Positions 17,164-25,981 are shown, counted from the stretch's first letter. The stretch: DNA of 64,000 nt from an uncultured Granulosicoccaceae bacterium (GCA_938041955.1 CALISD010000042.1:1-64000); one strand, 5' to 3'. Numbers and translations: made by a program. The notes: generated by a model from the letters alone, not told the origin.

Positions 17164-18662
17164 TAGAAGCGCTCAATGTCTGGATGGGGAAGTTCGCCAT
17201 GATGTACATGCAGTGCGCCATACTCTGCACACCGATTTAGCGTTGGAATGGCTTTACCGGGATTAAGTAGTGCGCCTGGATCAAACGCGTTTTTAATCGC
17301 GTGAAACTGAGTGATTTCATCGCTGCTGAACTGCACACACATTTGGTTGATTTTTTCCATACCGACTCCGTGTTCACCGGTAATGGTTCCACCGACTTCA
17401 ACGCATAGTTCAAGAATCTTACCGCCGAGCTCTTCGGTTCGTTCCAGTTCACCTTCAACATTTGCGTCAAACAAAATCAGTGGATGCAGGTTGCCATCTC
17501 CGGCATGAAATACATTGGCGATTCTGAGTTTGTATTCGTCAGACCAGGTATTCATTTGTTGTAAGACTCTTGATAGATGACGCCGTGGGATGGTGCCATC
17601 AATACAATAATAATCGGGTGACAGTCTTCCCACCGCGGGGAAAGCAGATTTTCTGCCTTTCCATAGCTGCATGCGTTCTTGTTCGTCGCGCGCGATGTGC
17701 ACCACGGTTGCATTGTTTTTTCTGACCAGTGCTTCCACCTGTTGTAGCTGGTGTTGCACTTCTTCCTCGGTGCCATCAAGTTCACACAAAAATAATGCTT
17801 CAGCATCGGTTGGATAGCCACATTGGGCAAAGGCTTCAGCCGCGACAATGGCGGGCTTATCCATCATCTCAAGGCCTGCTGGAATTATTCCGTCTGCGAT
17901 GATTTCAGCGACGGTGTCACCCGCGGTATCGACGCTATCAAAAGCGGCCATCAGTAGTTTGGTGGTGTCAGGTTTAGGCAGCAGCTTAACGACAATTTCG
18001 ACCGTCACCGCGAGCATTCCTTCAGAGCCATGCAACAGACCAAGCAGATCAAAACCCTGGGTGTCACAAGCCATGCTTCCGACTGTGATCAGTTCCCCTT
18101 CAATGGTGACAGCGGTGACCTGTAACACGTTGTGTACGGTCATACCGTACTTTAAACAATGAACACCACCGGAATTTTCTGCTACGTTGCCACCAATGGT
18201 GCACACTATTTGTGACGACGGATCGGGCGCGTAGTAAAGGTTGTAGTCTGAAGCTGCCTCTGAAATAGCCAGATTGCGAACACCCGGTTGCACTACTGCT
18301 GTGCGGGCGTTTTCATCAATACTGACAATCTTATTGAATTTAGCCATACCCAATAAGATGCCGTTTTTTAAAGGCAACGCTCCGCCGGACAATCCGGTTC
18401 CTGCTCCACGCGCGACAACCGGCACGTTGAGCTCGTTGCAGATTTTTAAAATGCGTTGCACCTGATCGACTGTTTCAGGCAGTACCACCAGGGGTGGCTT
18501 TTGACGATACACCGCCAGACCGTCTGACTCGTATGGGTAGAGGTCTTCGTCGTCACGCAGCACTGATTCGTCGTCCATGAACGACAGAAATCGAGTGATG
18601 AGTGTGCTGCGAGTATCGTCATCAAGCGCAGGTGTTTCATCTTTGAACAATGCTTGGGACAT
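17163..18662 (-). CDS. glcD: Glycolate oxidase catalytic subunit
   Basis: FAD-dependent catalytic subunit, 499 residues, standard length. The FAD-binding motif PVVARGAGTGLSGGALP is near residue 85, and the oxidase C-terminal domain contains HAGDGNLHPLI and TGEHGVGMEK. First gene of glcDEF. No GlcC-type regulator is adjacent, but the upstream region contains a perfect CRP-type palindrome at 18758-18773. D-lactate dehydrogenase paralogues share this fold; the glcE and glcF neighbours settle it. Confidence 0.96.
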   Translation of the reverse strand: MSQALFKDETPALDDDTRSTLITRFLSFMDDESVLRDDEDLYPYESDGLAVYRQKPPLVVLPETVDQVQRILKICNELNVPVVARGAGTGLSGGALPLKNGILLGMAKFNKIVSIDENARTAVVQPGVRNLAISEAASDYNLYYAPDPSSQIVCTIGGNVAENSGGVHCLKYGMTVHNVLQVTAVTIEGELITVGSMACDTQGFDLLGLLHGSEGMLAVTVEIVVKLLPKPDTTKLLMAAFDSVDTAGDTVAEIIADGIIPAGLEMMDKPAIVAAEAFAQCGYPTDAEALFLCELDGTEEEVQHQLQQVEALVRKNNATVVHIARDEQERMQLWKGRKSAFPAVGRLSPDYYCIDGTIPRRHLSRVLQQMNTWSDEYKLRIANVFHAGDGNLHPLILFDANVEGELERTEELGGKILELCVEVGGTITGEHGVGMEKINQMCVQFSSDEITQFHAIKNAFDPGALLNPGKAIPTLNRCAEYGALHVHHGELPHPDIERF

Positions 18663-18757
18663 TGCGGTTCCATTTTGGTGAGTGACGTGTAAAGGATTAT
18701 AGCGCGATGTAACTACTGTGAATCACTTTGTTGCTATGTCACAAAGCATTTCATGAT

Positions 18758-18773
18758 TGTGAATTTAGTCACA
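18758..18773. promoter_or_regulatory. CRP/Vfr-type binding site
   Basis: TGTGAATTTAGTCACA fits the CRP core TGTGA-N6-TCACA exactly. It lies 96 bp upstream of glcD and 88 bp upstream of the transposase-derived gene. A second inverted repeat, CTTTGT (18726-18731) with ACAAAG (18741-18746), lies nearer glcD. Binding is inferred from the consensus. Confidence 0.6.
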
Positions 18774-18860
18774 TGTGTAAAACAGTAGCTCACATAAACT
18801 CTCGTCTCAAGCCTGCGGGTTGATAACTACATTGCCGAGATACAGGGGAAGGATAATGGC

Positions 18861-19511
18861 ATGTACGCTGTAAAAAATCGCTTCTACAAGCACTCAAAGC
18901 TTGATGAAGATCGTTTCAGAATGATTTTAGAGCTTTTTTCTAAAGACATGACTGCGGTTCAGTGCGCCAAGCAAACTGGAGTGAATGTCAGATCTGTTAA
19001 TTCGATCTATTTAAAGCTTCGGGATCGCATTGCACATTGGTGTGAATCCAATGCCTCAGGAACGCCGGGGTTGCACGCCAGCCGGAATACTGACTCTATT
19101 ACAGCCGTTGGTCCGACTTACATTGATAGTGCCAGTGATGGAGTGATCGGCGTCTATTTGTACCTGATGGAAGATCAGGTATATAGCGCCTTGCTAAATG
19201 GTGCGCTACCAGGTGAGCCGGTGGTCAATGAAGAGGGAAACTGGCGCGAGTATCCCATCGGGATTGATGTTCGACGTGACATGCGTTTGAAGATCAAAAA
19301 TTCTACTTTTCAAAGTGCGCACGCCGCAGGTGACATTGAGCGAATTGAAGAGTTTGGTGCATTTCTGAGATTGCGGCTGACTAAATTCAAAGGCCTGCGA
19401 CGTGAGAAGTTCTACTTTCACCTGAAAGAAAGTGAGTACCGATACAATCATCGTCAGGAAGATTTGAATAGCCTGCTATTAAATATGTTAGGTGAAACCC
19501 CGATTGAGTGA
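18861..19511 (+). CDS. IS1595-type transposase-derived protein lacking the catalytic core
   Basis: A 216-residue protein. Residues 15-55 look like the N-terminal helix-turn-helix of IS1595/ISXO2 transposases (LELFSKDMTAVQCAKQTGVN). The C-terminal 45 residues match the end of that family (FKGLRREKFYFHLKESEYRY followed by NHRQEDL). The middle is only about 100 residues where the family has a DDE domain of roughly twice that, and no DDE triad is apparent. The start has a strong GGGGAAGGA ribosome site, and no terminal inverted repeats were seen around it. It may be a domesticated DNA-binding protein or a decayed internal deletion that remains open. Confidence 0.55.
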   Translation: MYAVKNRFYKHSKLDEDRFRMILELFSKDMTAVQCAKQTGVNVRSVNSIYLKLRDRIAHWCESNASGTPGLHASRNTDSITAVGPTYIDSASDGVIGVYLYLMEDQVYSALLNGALPGEPVVNEEGNWREYPIGIDVRRDMRLKIKNSTFQSAHAAGDIERIEEFGAFLRLRLTKFKGLRREKFYFHLKESEYRYNHRQEDLNSLLLNMLGETPIE

Positions 19512-19541
19512 TCAACTGATCGCCTCTATCTCCTGCGATGT

Positions 19542-19567
19542 TGCCAGCGCCATCTTTGGCACTGGCA
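19542..19567. terminator. Probable terminator between convergent genes
   Basis: TGCCAGCGCCA (19542-19552) pairs with TGGCACTGGCA (19557-19567) with one mismatch and a TCTT loop. TTT follows on the plus strand. It lies between the transposase-derived gene and pdxH. Confidence 0.5.
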
Positions 19568-19621
19568 TTTCAGTATAAACCCAGGGTTGTATAAACCTCA
19601 GAGTGAAATCAGTCATGCAGC

Positions 19622-20278
19622 TTACGGAGCCAGCCTGTCGATTTCCCATTGATTGCTGGTTTCAGTGCGTGAAAAACGAAAACGGTCGTGCTGTCGGCTG
19701 GGTCGTCCTTGCCAAAACTCATACACCGATGGGTTTAATATAAAACCGCCCCAATTGTCAGGCCTTGTTATAGGGTCTTTCTCTGAGGCCACTCTCAGCT
19801 CATTGGTTTTATTCGTCAGCCAGGTTTGATTTTCAATGATTTGGGATTGAGGCGAAGCCGCTGCGCTAAACCGGCTTTCCAGCGGTCTTTTATTAAAATA
19901 CTCATCTGATTCCGCTGCAGTGGATCTGCTGACTACGCCTTCAATGCGCACCTGTCTTTCAAGTTCCCGCCAGTAGAAGACCAATGCAGCGTTGGGGTTG
20001 TTGTCGAGTTCGGCTCCTTTGCGGCTGTTGTAGTTGGTGTACCAATAAAACCCTTTTTCGGTGAATTGTTTTAGCAGCACGATACGGGCAGAGGGTGCAC
20101 CACCGGGCCCTACAGTGGCCAATGTCATGGCCGTAGCGTCAATGATTTTTGCCTCTCTGGCGATGTTCATCCATTGGGTGAACATCTCGAGCGGATTGCT
20201 CTCGAGTGATTCGCGGGTTAGCTCGCTGAGTGTGTAGTCTTTTCGCTCGTCCCGAAGGTCACCGGTTTTGGCTGTCAT
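19622..20278 (-). CDS. pdxH: Pyridoxine/pyridoxamine 5'-phosphate oxidase
   Basis: FMN enzyme of vitamin B6 synthesis and salvage that forms pyridoxal 5'-phosphate. 218 residues is the normal length. Conserved segments include PSARIVLLKQFTEKGFYWYT (FMN site), RQVRIEGVVSR and the C-terminal EFWQGRPSRQHDRFRFSR. Standalone, convergent with the transposase-derived gene and divergent from yajQ. Confidence 0.96.
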   Translation of the reverse strand: MTAKTGDLRDERKDYTLSELTRESLESNPLEMFTQWMNIAREAKIIDATAMTLATVGPGGAPSARIVLLKQFTEKGFYWYTNYNSRKGAELDNNPNAALVFYWRELERQVRIEGVVSRSTAAESDEYFNKRPLESRFSAAASPQSQIIENQTWLTNKTNELRVASEKDPITRPDNWGGFILNPSVYEFWQGRPSRQHDRFRFSRTETSNQWEIDRLAP

Positions 20279-20429
20279 GGTAATGGCCTTTAAGTGGTTG
20301 TTAGCTAATGGAGTCGCGGCCGGGCTAGATGAATGTAAATGACTAATCTGGCTTAAAGTGTCGGAGTAACCCGTAGGCTACTTGTTGTATTATACGTTTT
20401 TATTTCCACAATTGGACGGAGGCGATTTA

Positions 20430-20912
20430 ATGGCTTCATTTGATGTTGTTTCTGAAATTGATGAGCATGAACTCACTAATGCGGTAGACCAGGCCAATAA
20501 AGAAATTGGTAACCGTTTTGACTTCAAAGGCTCTGATGCAATTATTGAATTGACAGAAGAGGCGATGACGCTGATCGCTGCCAGTGATTTTCAGGTTCAG
20601 CAAATGCAACCGATTATTCTGCAAAAAATGACCAAGCGCGGGCTTGATATCAGTTGCCTTGACTATGGTGACATACAAACCAGTGGCCAGAAGGCGCGCC
20701 AGGTGCTCGCAATCAAGAAAGGAATAAACAAGGAGATTGCGGGTAAAATTGTTAAGGCAATAAAAAACTCAAAGATGAAATTGCAAGCCGCCATTCAGGG
20801 CGATCAAGTGAGAATTACGGGTAAGAAAAGAGATGATCTTCAGGGTGCAATTGCTCTTCTAAAGGAAACAGACTTTAAATTGCCCTTGCAGTATATAAAT
20901 TTCAGAGACTAA
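20430..20912 (+). CDS. yajQ: YajQ-family nucleotide-binding protein
   Basis: Cytoplasmic protein of 160 residues. The family sequence is clear: MASFDVVSEID at the start, NRFDFKGSDA, and IKNSKMKLQAAIQGDQVRIT followed by GKKRDDLQ near the end. YajQ homologues bind nucleotides, and a cyclic-di-GMP effector role has been reported in Xanthomonas and Pseudomonas. The ATG at 20430 with GGACGGAGG upstream fits the family; an in-frame extension to 20382 is unlikely. The stop is followed within a few bases by a repeat copy. Confidence 0.95.
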   Translation: MASFDVVSEIDEHELTNAVDQANKEIGNRFDFKGSDAIIELTEEAMTLIAASDFQVQQMQPIILQKMTKRGLDISCLDYGDIQTSGQKARQVLAIKKGINKEIAGKIVKAIKNSKMKLQAAIQGDQVRITGKKRDDLQGAIALLKETDFKLPLQYINFRD

Positions 20913-20915
20913 ACA

Positions 20916-21093
20916 GTAACTATTCAGGGCACACCTGTCGCATCTATGGGCGTTGTCTTTCGTGCTGAAATACACCTGTTTATTGTGCGCGAACTCCTGC
21001 GCCATGAATACAGCAGGCTCTCCCTGAAAGTCTACAAAAGACTGTAAAAGCAAGCGAAATCCGAATCGAGTTCATCTCCTGCTGAATAGTTAC
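20916..21093. repeat. Dispersed inverted copy of the palindromic repeat family
   Basis: Begins GTAACTATTCAGGGCACACC and ends GCTGAATAGTTAC. Its reverse complement aligns along most of its length with one unit plus the neighbouring spacer of the array at 1560-1976, including GGAGTTCGCGC and CAGGTGTATTT. It fills the gap between convergent yajQ and rsmJ. The longer span (178 bp) suggests that the mobile unit includes the former spacer. Confidence 0.85.
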
Positions 21094-21108
21094 ATTAAAC
21101 AACCGATT

Positions 21109-21999
21109 CTAGCTGCCGTAAATATCGTAGCGAGTATTAGGTGAGGTGATGTTGCCGGACGGCGCAACGTCTGCCAGTGGGCGGGCTTTACGTGGTCGTT
21201 TTACTACTACCCGCTTTGCGGTTTTGCGCGCTGCCTGCAAAAGCGATATTTCATAGTCTTTTTGTTCATCTGCAGTATTGTCGTATGCGGCAAGATTGCG
21301 CTTCGCCGTATTCGTCACTGCAGGTGATGTTTCCAGTAGAACTCTTAGTGTCTGAATTTCCTTTTTGGCGGTTCGTTTTCCGTCAGGGTACATTGGATCA
21401 AGATAAACCACTTGCGGGGGGGTGTGATACAACCAATTGCCTGGTAGTAAAGTGCTGTCGCTCTTGTACAGAGTCATGCGCTCAGCGATGGTAGCGGTGT
21501 CCGGGTGTGCCGCTGCACGTGTGATGGCGTCTTTTAACAGTGCATGCACAACGATTGATTGTTCCAGTAAAATGACTTCACAGCCCAGTGAAGCAAACAC
21601 AAAGGCATCTCTTCCAAGTCCTGCTGTGGCATCGCACACCAACGGGAGTTCGCGTGTTTTTATCGCTCGTGCGAGCTCTTGCCCGTGGCCGCCTCCATAC
21701 TTTAGCCGATGTAATGCCCGTCCCTGTGTGAAATCGATGCAAACATTGACAACAGAACGTTTGCTGTGATCCTTCAGTGTAAGTTTGTTGTCAATCCACT
21801 GCAGCGTGAAGCGGAAATTGATTGGCTGTGTGGCGGTTTCGGACGAGTGTGTTGCTGCTTTTATTAATTCCAGTGCGGTGCTTTCTGCGAGTGCATAGGT
21901 GCGATCATCATTATCGTCGATAATCGCTACGTTCTTATTATCGGGAAGGGGTATCACGTTGTTAGTACGCTCGGTGAAACGGTATGTGCGACAATCCAA
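21109..21999 (-). CDS. rsmJ: 16S rRNA (guanine1516-N2)-methyltransferase
   Basis: SAM-dependent methyltransferase that modifies 16S rRNA. The SAM motif LVCDATAGLGRDAFVFASLG near residue 120 and the catalytic VYLDPMYPDGKRTAKKE motif are characteristic of RsmJ. At 296 residues it is slightly longer than the E. coli form (250) because of a 5' extension. The frame opens with TTG at 21999, and a later in-frame start could apply. It overlaps the leading part of the divergent reading frame next door. Confidence 0.88.
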   Translation of the reverse strand: MDCRTYRFTERTNNVIPLPDNKNVAIIDDNDDRTYALAESTALELIKAATHSSETATQPINFRFTLQWIDNKLTLKDHSKRSVVNVCIDFTQGRALHRLKYGGGHGQELARAIKTRELPLVCDATAGLGRDAFVFASLGCEVILLEQSIVVHALLKDAITRAAAHPDTATIAERMTLYKSDSTLLPGNWLYHTPPQVVYLDPMYPDGKRTAKKEIQTLRVLLETSPAVTNTAKRNLAAYDNTADEQKDYEISLLQAARKTAKRVVVKRPRKARPLADVAPSGNITSPNTRYDIYGS

Positions 22000-22046
22000 C
22001 AGGTGTTGGGATAACTAAGAAAGCGTCTGCCAGGCAATTAGAGAGT

Positions 22047-22604
22047 ATGGAAAATAACCGATTAACGTTACTGCGGGTGTTGGTAAAACTCATGTCGCTT
22101 CTCGCGCTGTGTGCCTTTGGCTGGGTGTTGTTTGGCTCTGTACCGGAGCGTGCCCCGGGCGAAATCGAGGTAACGCGTTTTGACGTGTCTGATATGAAGC
22201 CGGGGGACTACCTTCTGATAGAGTGGCAAAAAAAACCACTCTATATAGTGTACCGAAAACCGCAATGGGAATCAGCGCTTCAGTCAGTCGATACTGATCT
22301 CTACCGCGATCCGGATAGCCGGAATTCGGTGCAACCGGCCGAGGCTTCTAATGCGTTGCGTACAATGGTCCCCGGTTGGTTTGTCACGCTTGGTCTGGGC
22401 ACTGGTGCCGGTTGCAGTTTAACTTTCAGTCAGCCGGATAACGATACAGCTGCGAACGATGGTTTGCCCGGGGGGTTCATCGATGGCTGTGATCAAAGTC
22501 GTTATGATTTAGCAGGTCGGGTGTACGCAGGTCAATCAGCGAGGCGCAATACCGTGATCCCTCAGTGGCGCCGGGAGAACGGAGTAATTTTGATCAGCGA
22601 GTAA
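22047..22604 (+). CDS. Rieske-fold membrane-anchored protein without cluster ligands
   Basis: 185 residues with one N-terminal transmembrane anchor (about residues 10-28). The body follows the bc1-complex Rieske subunit: FDVSDMKPGDYLLIEWQKKP, then PGWFVTLGLGTGAGCSL in place of the CTHLGC loop, then GGFIDGCDQSRYDLAGRVYA in place of CPCHGS. All four ligand positions are replaced (C to G, H to G, C to D, H to D), while the two cysteines that form the disulfide in true Rieske proteins remain. The ATG at 22047 is preferred over an upstream extension to 21984. Not next to cytochrome b or c1 genes. Function unknown. Confidence 0.65.
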   Translation: MENNRLTLLRVLVKLMSLLALCAFGWVLFGSVPERAPGEIEVTRFDVSDMKPGDYLLIEWQKKPLYIVYRKPQWESALQSVDTDLYRDPDSRNSVQPAEASNALRTMVPGWFVTLGLGTGAGCSLTFSQPDNDTAANDGLPGGFIDGCDQSRYDLAGRVYAGQSARRNTVIPQWRRENGVILISE

Positions 22605-22666
22605 TTGCGCTTGCTGTGGATAGTGATCGTATAAATAGCCGGGTTGTCGGGTATGTTTACAAATAT

Positions 22667-22906
22667 TTAGTAGTGTGGAGGAGGAGTCTCATCCGATTCT
22701 TTCACCAGCGGGGCGGTGAGTGTTTGTAGTTGGCTTTGGTACGCATTGAGCTTGCTGGTCAGATCGTCAATGGTTTGTTCATGGCGTACAACTACTTCAT
22801 TGAGTTGTTCGATGGTGAGCTCCATATCCATCAGCTTCAGCTCCACCGCTTGTATTCTTGATTCCACTTTTGCCACCGTCACTGTTTCAGTGGTGGCAGT
22901 GTACAC
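22667..22906 (-). CDS. slyX: SlyX family protein
   Basis: A 79-residue coiled-coil protein. It matches SlyX in heptad-rich helices (residues 14-62, including LTIEQLNEVVVRHEQTIDDL) and in the diagnostic C-terminal PPPHY. The start is GTG. It lies 10 bp after the mreB-like gene on the same strand, so the two are probably co-transcribed. The SlyX function is poorly known. Confidence 0.88.
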   Translation of the reverse strand: MYTATTETVTVAKVESRIQAVELKLMDMELTIEQLNEVVVRHEQTIDDLTSKLNAYQSQLQTLTAPLVKESDETPPPHY

Positions 22907-22916
22907 CGAATTCGAC

Positions 22917-23966
22917 TTAGGCAGGTTCAGTCAAGTCTTGTGGTGCGACGGCATCCACCATCTGCGAAGCCGCACCACGTACACTGCATGTCAATGGTCG
23001 ACTGACCACTTCAACCGGCAGGTCGGTGGCTTCCATGACGAGCTGATCTACGCGCGACAGGAGTGCTCCGCCTCCGCAAATCTGTATCCCGCTTTCAAAT
23101 GCAACTTCTTTTATCCGATTGTCCACAGAGGCAAAGGCCAGTCGTATGGAGTGTGTTAGCTGCTCTAACAAAGGTTCCAATATTTGACTGATGGTTTCAG
23201 AGCCGACTCTGAATTGTGTGTTGCTGTTGGTAGCCAGAGACAGGCAATTGAGTTGAATAGATTGCCGTGAGTGCTGAACGATAGATTGTGGGGTGGCCGC
23301 CCCGATTTTATGTTTCACTTCCCGTGCATTTTCTGCAGAGACTTGCAGTTCAAAGCGATCAAGCAGGCCCGTTATAATGGCTTGGTCGATCGCATCGCCG
23401 CCACATGATAGTAGTTGGTGATGCTGGACCTGGTTGTCGGCTATGGCAATGAGCCTTGAACTGGTGGCACCGAAATCTATCACTATGCCAGGCGTCGAAT
23501 GGTCAAGGGGGGAGCCCAGGAAGGCGGTGATCGCAGCGTCCTGATAGTCGGCTTTTGTCGCACCGGAACTTATGCAGGTTTGAAGTAGTTGGCTGGCTGT
23601 TCTTACATCACACTGGTGCGGCAGGACCAGGCTGATCTCTGGTCCCCTGTTGAACAAGCCCGATTGCTTTGCCGTTGAAAGGAAGTGAGCCAGCATTTTT
23701 CTGCTAAGCCCAAGATCATTGTGACGATCAGATTGCAGGGGGTGCACACTTCGCAGTTGCTCGTTGTTGCCCTCAATGCTCTCTGCCGCGTTGTTGCCGA
23801 ACGTCACTACTGCGGCATCTCCACTCAATGGGTGATCCATATCCAGCGCACCAATCGATGGCTCATCCAGGAGAAGCCCGTCTGTGGCAGAGTAGAAGCG
23901 GGTGTGGAAAGCACCCAGATCAATTGCTATGTGATCACGAGGGTGTGGTTTTCGGCGATTGAGCAT
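22917..23966 (-). CDS. Divergent MreB-like actin-family protein
   Basis: 349 residues, the same length as MreB. Family signatures can be followed throughout: IAIDLGAFHTRFY (phosphate 1), RSVHPLQSD, LSRKMLAHFL, VIDFGATSSRLIAI (phosphate 2), CGGDAIDQAIITGLL, EVKHKIGAA and ICGGGALLSRVDQL (adenosine). Several catalytic positions differ from MreB: DLGTAN is DLGAFH, the IEEP segment with the catalytic Glu reads YQDAA, and GGGTT is GATSS. It sits divergent to gatC, where mreB lies in Pseudomonas, but mreC and mreD do not follow; slyX does. It may be a paralogue or a decayed MreB with reduced ATPase activity. Confidence 0.75.
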   Translation of the reverse strand: MLNRRKPHPRDHIAIDLGAFHTRFYSATDGLLLDEPSIGALDMDHPLSGDAAVVTFGNNAAESIEGNNEQLRSVHPLQSDRHNDLGLSRKMLAHFLSTAKQSGLFNRGPEISLVLPHQCDVRTASQLLQTCISSGATKADYQDAAITAFLGSPLDHSTPGIVIDFGATSSRLIAIADNQVQHHQLLSCGGDAIDQAIITGLLDRFELQVSAENAREVKHKIGAATPQSIVQHSRQSIQLNCLSLATNSNTQFRVGSETISQILEPLLEQLTHSIRLAFASVDNRIKEVAFESGIQICGGGALLSRVDQLVMEATDLPVEVVSRPLTCSVRGAASQMVDAVAPQDLTEPA

Positions 23967-24140
23967 GAAAGATCACTTAAATTGTCTGTGATTCATTGGA
24001 GTATAGACGTCAAAAACCGGATCGCCAGTGGTTTGAAATGGAGTTTTTGCGGGGTAATCTTCGCGCTACGCATGATCGCCACAGATGGCCACGATGATGA
24101 GCGAATGTGTTAAATTACCTCTTTTGGCCGGAAGATCCAC

Positions 24141-24428
24141 ATGGCGGTTGATAACAAAGTAGTAGAGCAGGTAGCTCATCTTGCGCGGGTTCAGATCAGT
24201 GCCGACTCTGTGGCTGACTACGCAACTGACATGAGTGGTGTGCTTGAGCTTGCAGCGCAGATGGACCAGGTAGATACCAGCTCGGTAGAGCCAATGGCTC
24301 ATCCCACCCATGCAGTGCAGCGGCTGCGTGATGATGTGGTGGATGAAGTTAATCAGCGTGATGCATTTCAGGCAATCGCGCCATCGGTTGAGAATGGCTA
24401 TTACCTCGTGCCCCCCGTTATTGAATAG
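24141..24428 (+). CDS. gatC: Asp-tRNA(Asn)/Glu-tRNA(Gln) amidotransferase subunit C
   Basis: Small subunit that stabilises GatA within the GatCAB complex, which converts misacylated Glu-tRNA(Gln) or Asp-tRNA(Asn) to the correct amide form. 95 residues with the typical [10 protein letters not shown] start and a SVEPMAHP segment, ending in [13 protein letters not shown] precedes the ATG. First of gatC-gatA-gatB. Confidence 0.96.
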   Translation: MAVDNKVVEQVAHLARVQISADSVADYATDMSGVLELAAQMDQVDTSSVEPMAHPTHAVQRLRDDVVDEVNQRDAFQAIAPSVENGYYLVPPVIE

Positions 24429-24475
24429 CCCGTGTTTCTGAATTTCCTCTTCACCAATCTGCGCGTATATTAAGC

Positions 24476-25924
24476 ATGCATAAACTCACTTTGGCTGCGA
24501 TGCAGCGTTCTCTGGAAAGTGGCGAGTTCTCAAGTGTAGAGCTCTGTCAGTATTTGATAGAAAGAACAAAGCAGCACAATGAAACGCTGAACGCGTTTAT
24601 CAGTATCACTGAAGAGCAGGCATTGGCTAAAGCCAAGGCAGCGGATGAAAAGCGGTCTGCCGGAGGTACACTTGGTTCATTGCATGGCCTACCCATCGCA
24701 CACAAAGATATATTTTGTACCGCGGGTGTGCGTACCAGTTGCGGCTCAAAGATGCTTGAGAGTTTCGTGCCGCCGTATAACGCTACCGTGGTTGAAAAGT
24801 TAGATTCTGCGGGTGCAATTAGCTTAGGCAAAACCAATATGGATGAGTTTGCGATGGGCTCATCTAATGAAAACAGTTTTTTTGGTGTGGTTCGCAACCC
24901 GTGGGATACAGAAAGGGTACCGGGCGGATCATCAGGTGGAAGTGCGGCGGCTGTCGGCGGTCGGTTAGTGCCCGCGTGCACAGGGACGGACACTGGTGGG
25001 TCAATAAGACAACCAGCAGCCTTTTGTGGCATTACAGGCATTAAGCCGACCTATGGTCGGGTGTCCCGCTACGGCATGATAGCTTTTGCTTCAAGCCTTG
25101 ATCAGGGCGGGCCGTTAGCGGCAAGTGCCGAAGACTGTGCGATGTTGTTGAATGAAATGGCGGGTTTTGACCCACGGGATTCCACCAGTATTGATCGTGA
25201 CAGTGAGGATTACACGGCGACACTAAACCAGCCCATTAAGGGTATGAAGATTGGTTTGCCAAAGCAGTACTTTGAAGCGGGTCTTGATGATTCCATTGCC
25301 GCCTTGCTGCAACAAGCCATTAAAGAGCTTGAGCACCTGGGTGCTGAGTTTGTTGATATTGAATTGAGGAACCAACACCTGGCGGTGCCTGCTTATTACA
25401 TTGTGGCGCCTGCAGAGTGTTCTTCTAATCTGGCGCGCTTTGACGGTGTGCGTTATGGCCATCGATGTGAAGATCCAAAGGATCTCGAAGACTTGTACAA
25501 GCGTTCCCGTGCTGAAGGATTCGGTCGTGAAGTAAAGCGTCGAATTCTGGTCGGCACTTATGCTTTGTCTGCCGGCTACTACGATGCGTTTTATGTCAAA
25601 GCACAAAAGATCCGGAGTTTGATCAGTCAGGATTTCAGCCAGGCATTTGCCGATGTAGATTTCATACTCGGGCCAACCACCCCAAGCCCGGCGTTTAAAG
25701 TCGGGGAGAAAACCAGTGATCCGGTGGCGATGTATTTGAACGATATTTATACCATCCCGGCTAATCTCGCCGGCCTGCCGGGGATCTCGGTGCCGTGTGG
25801 TGATGTGGGCGGATTGCCTGTCGGCATGCAACTGGTAGGCAACTATTTTGACGAAGCCCGGTTGTTGAATGTTGCTCATCAATATCAAACGGTAACAGAC
25901 TGGCATACCCGCATTCCCGGGTAG
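24476..25924 (+). CDS. gatA: Asp-tRNA(Asn)/Glu-tRNA(Gln) amidotransferase subunit A
   Basis: Amidase subunit that releases ammonia from glutamine. The Ser-cisSer-Lys catalytic set is visible: the lysine in [10 protein letters not shown] and the serines in [14 protein letters not shown], with [17 protein letters not shown] between them. 482 residues, standard length. 47 bp after gatC. Confidence 0.97.
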   Translation: MHKLTLAAMQRSLESGEFSSVELCQYLIERTKQHNETLNAFISITEEQALAKAKAADEKRSAGGTLGSLHGLPIAHKDIFCTAGVRTSCGSKMLESFVPPYNATVVEKLDSAGAISLGKTNMDEFAMGSSNENSFFGVVRNPWDTERVPGGSSGGSAAAVGGRLVPACTGTDTGGSIRQPAAFCGITGIKPTYGRVSRYGMIAFASSLDQGGPLAASAEDCAMLLNEMAGFDPRDSTSIDRDSEDYTATLNQPIKGMKIGLPKQYFEAGLDDSIAALLQQAIKELEHLGAEFVDIELRNQHLAVPAYYIVAPAECSSNLARFDGVRYGHRCEDPKDLEDLYKRSRAEGFGREVKRRILVGTYALSAGYYDAFYVKAQKIRSLISQDFSQAFADVDFILGPTTPSPAFKVGEKTSDPVAMYLNDIYTIPANLAGLPGISVPCGDVGGLPVGMQLVGNYFDEARLLNVAHQYQTVTDWHTRIPG

Positions 25925-25981
25925 CTCTGTACCGATTAACTCTTAAAGCTGTTTGAACGAAATACGATCGCGGAAATAATT

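Noticed and set aside
20859-21053. Leftward open frame through the repeat downstream of yajQ
   Set aside because: It resembles the frame in the array (STKDNAH-type peptide), but the likeness follows from repeated DNA. No start site, ribosome site or conserved product.
25223-25906. Leftward 227-codon open frame inside gatA
   Set aside because: It is the shadow of the highly conserved gatA on the other strand.
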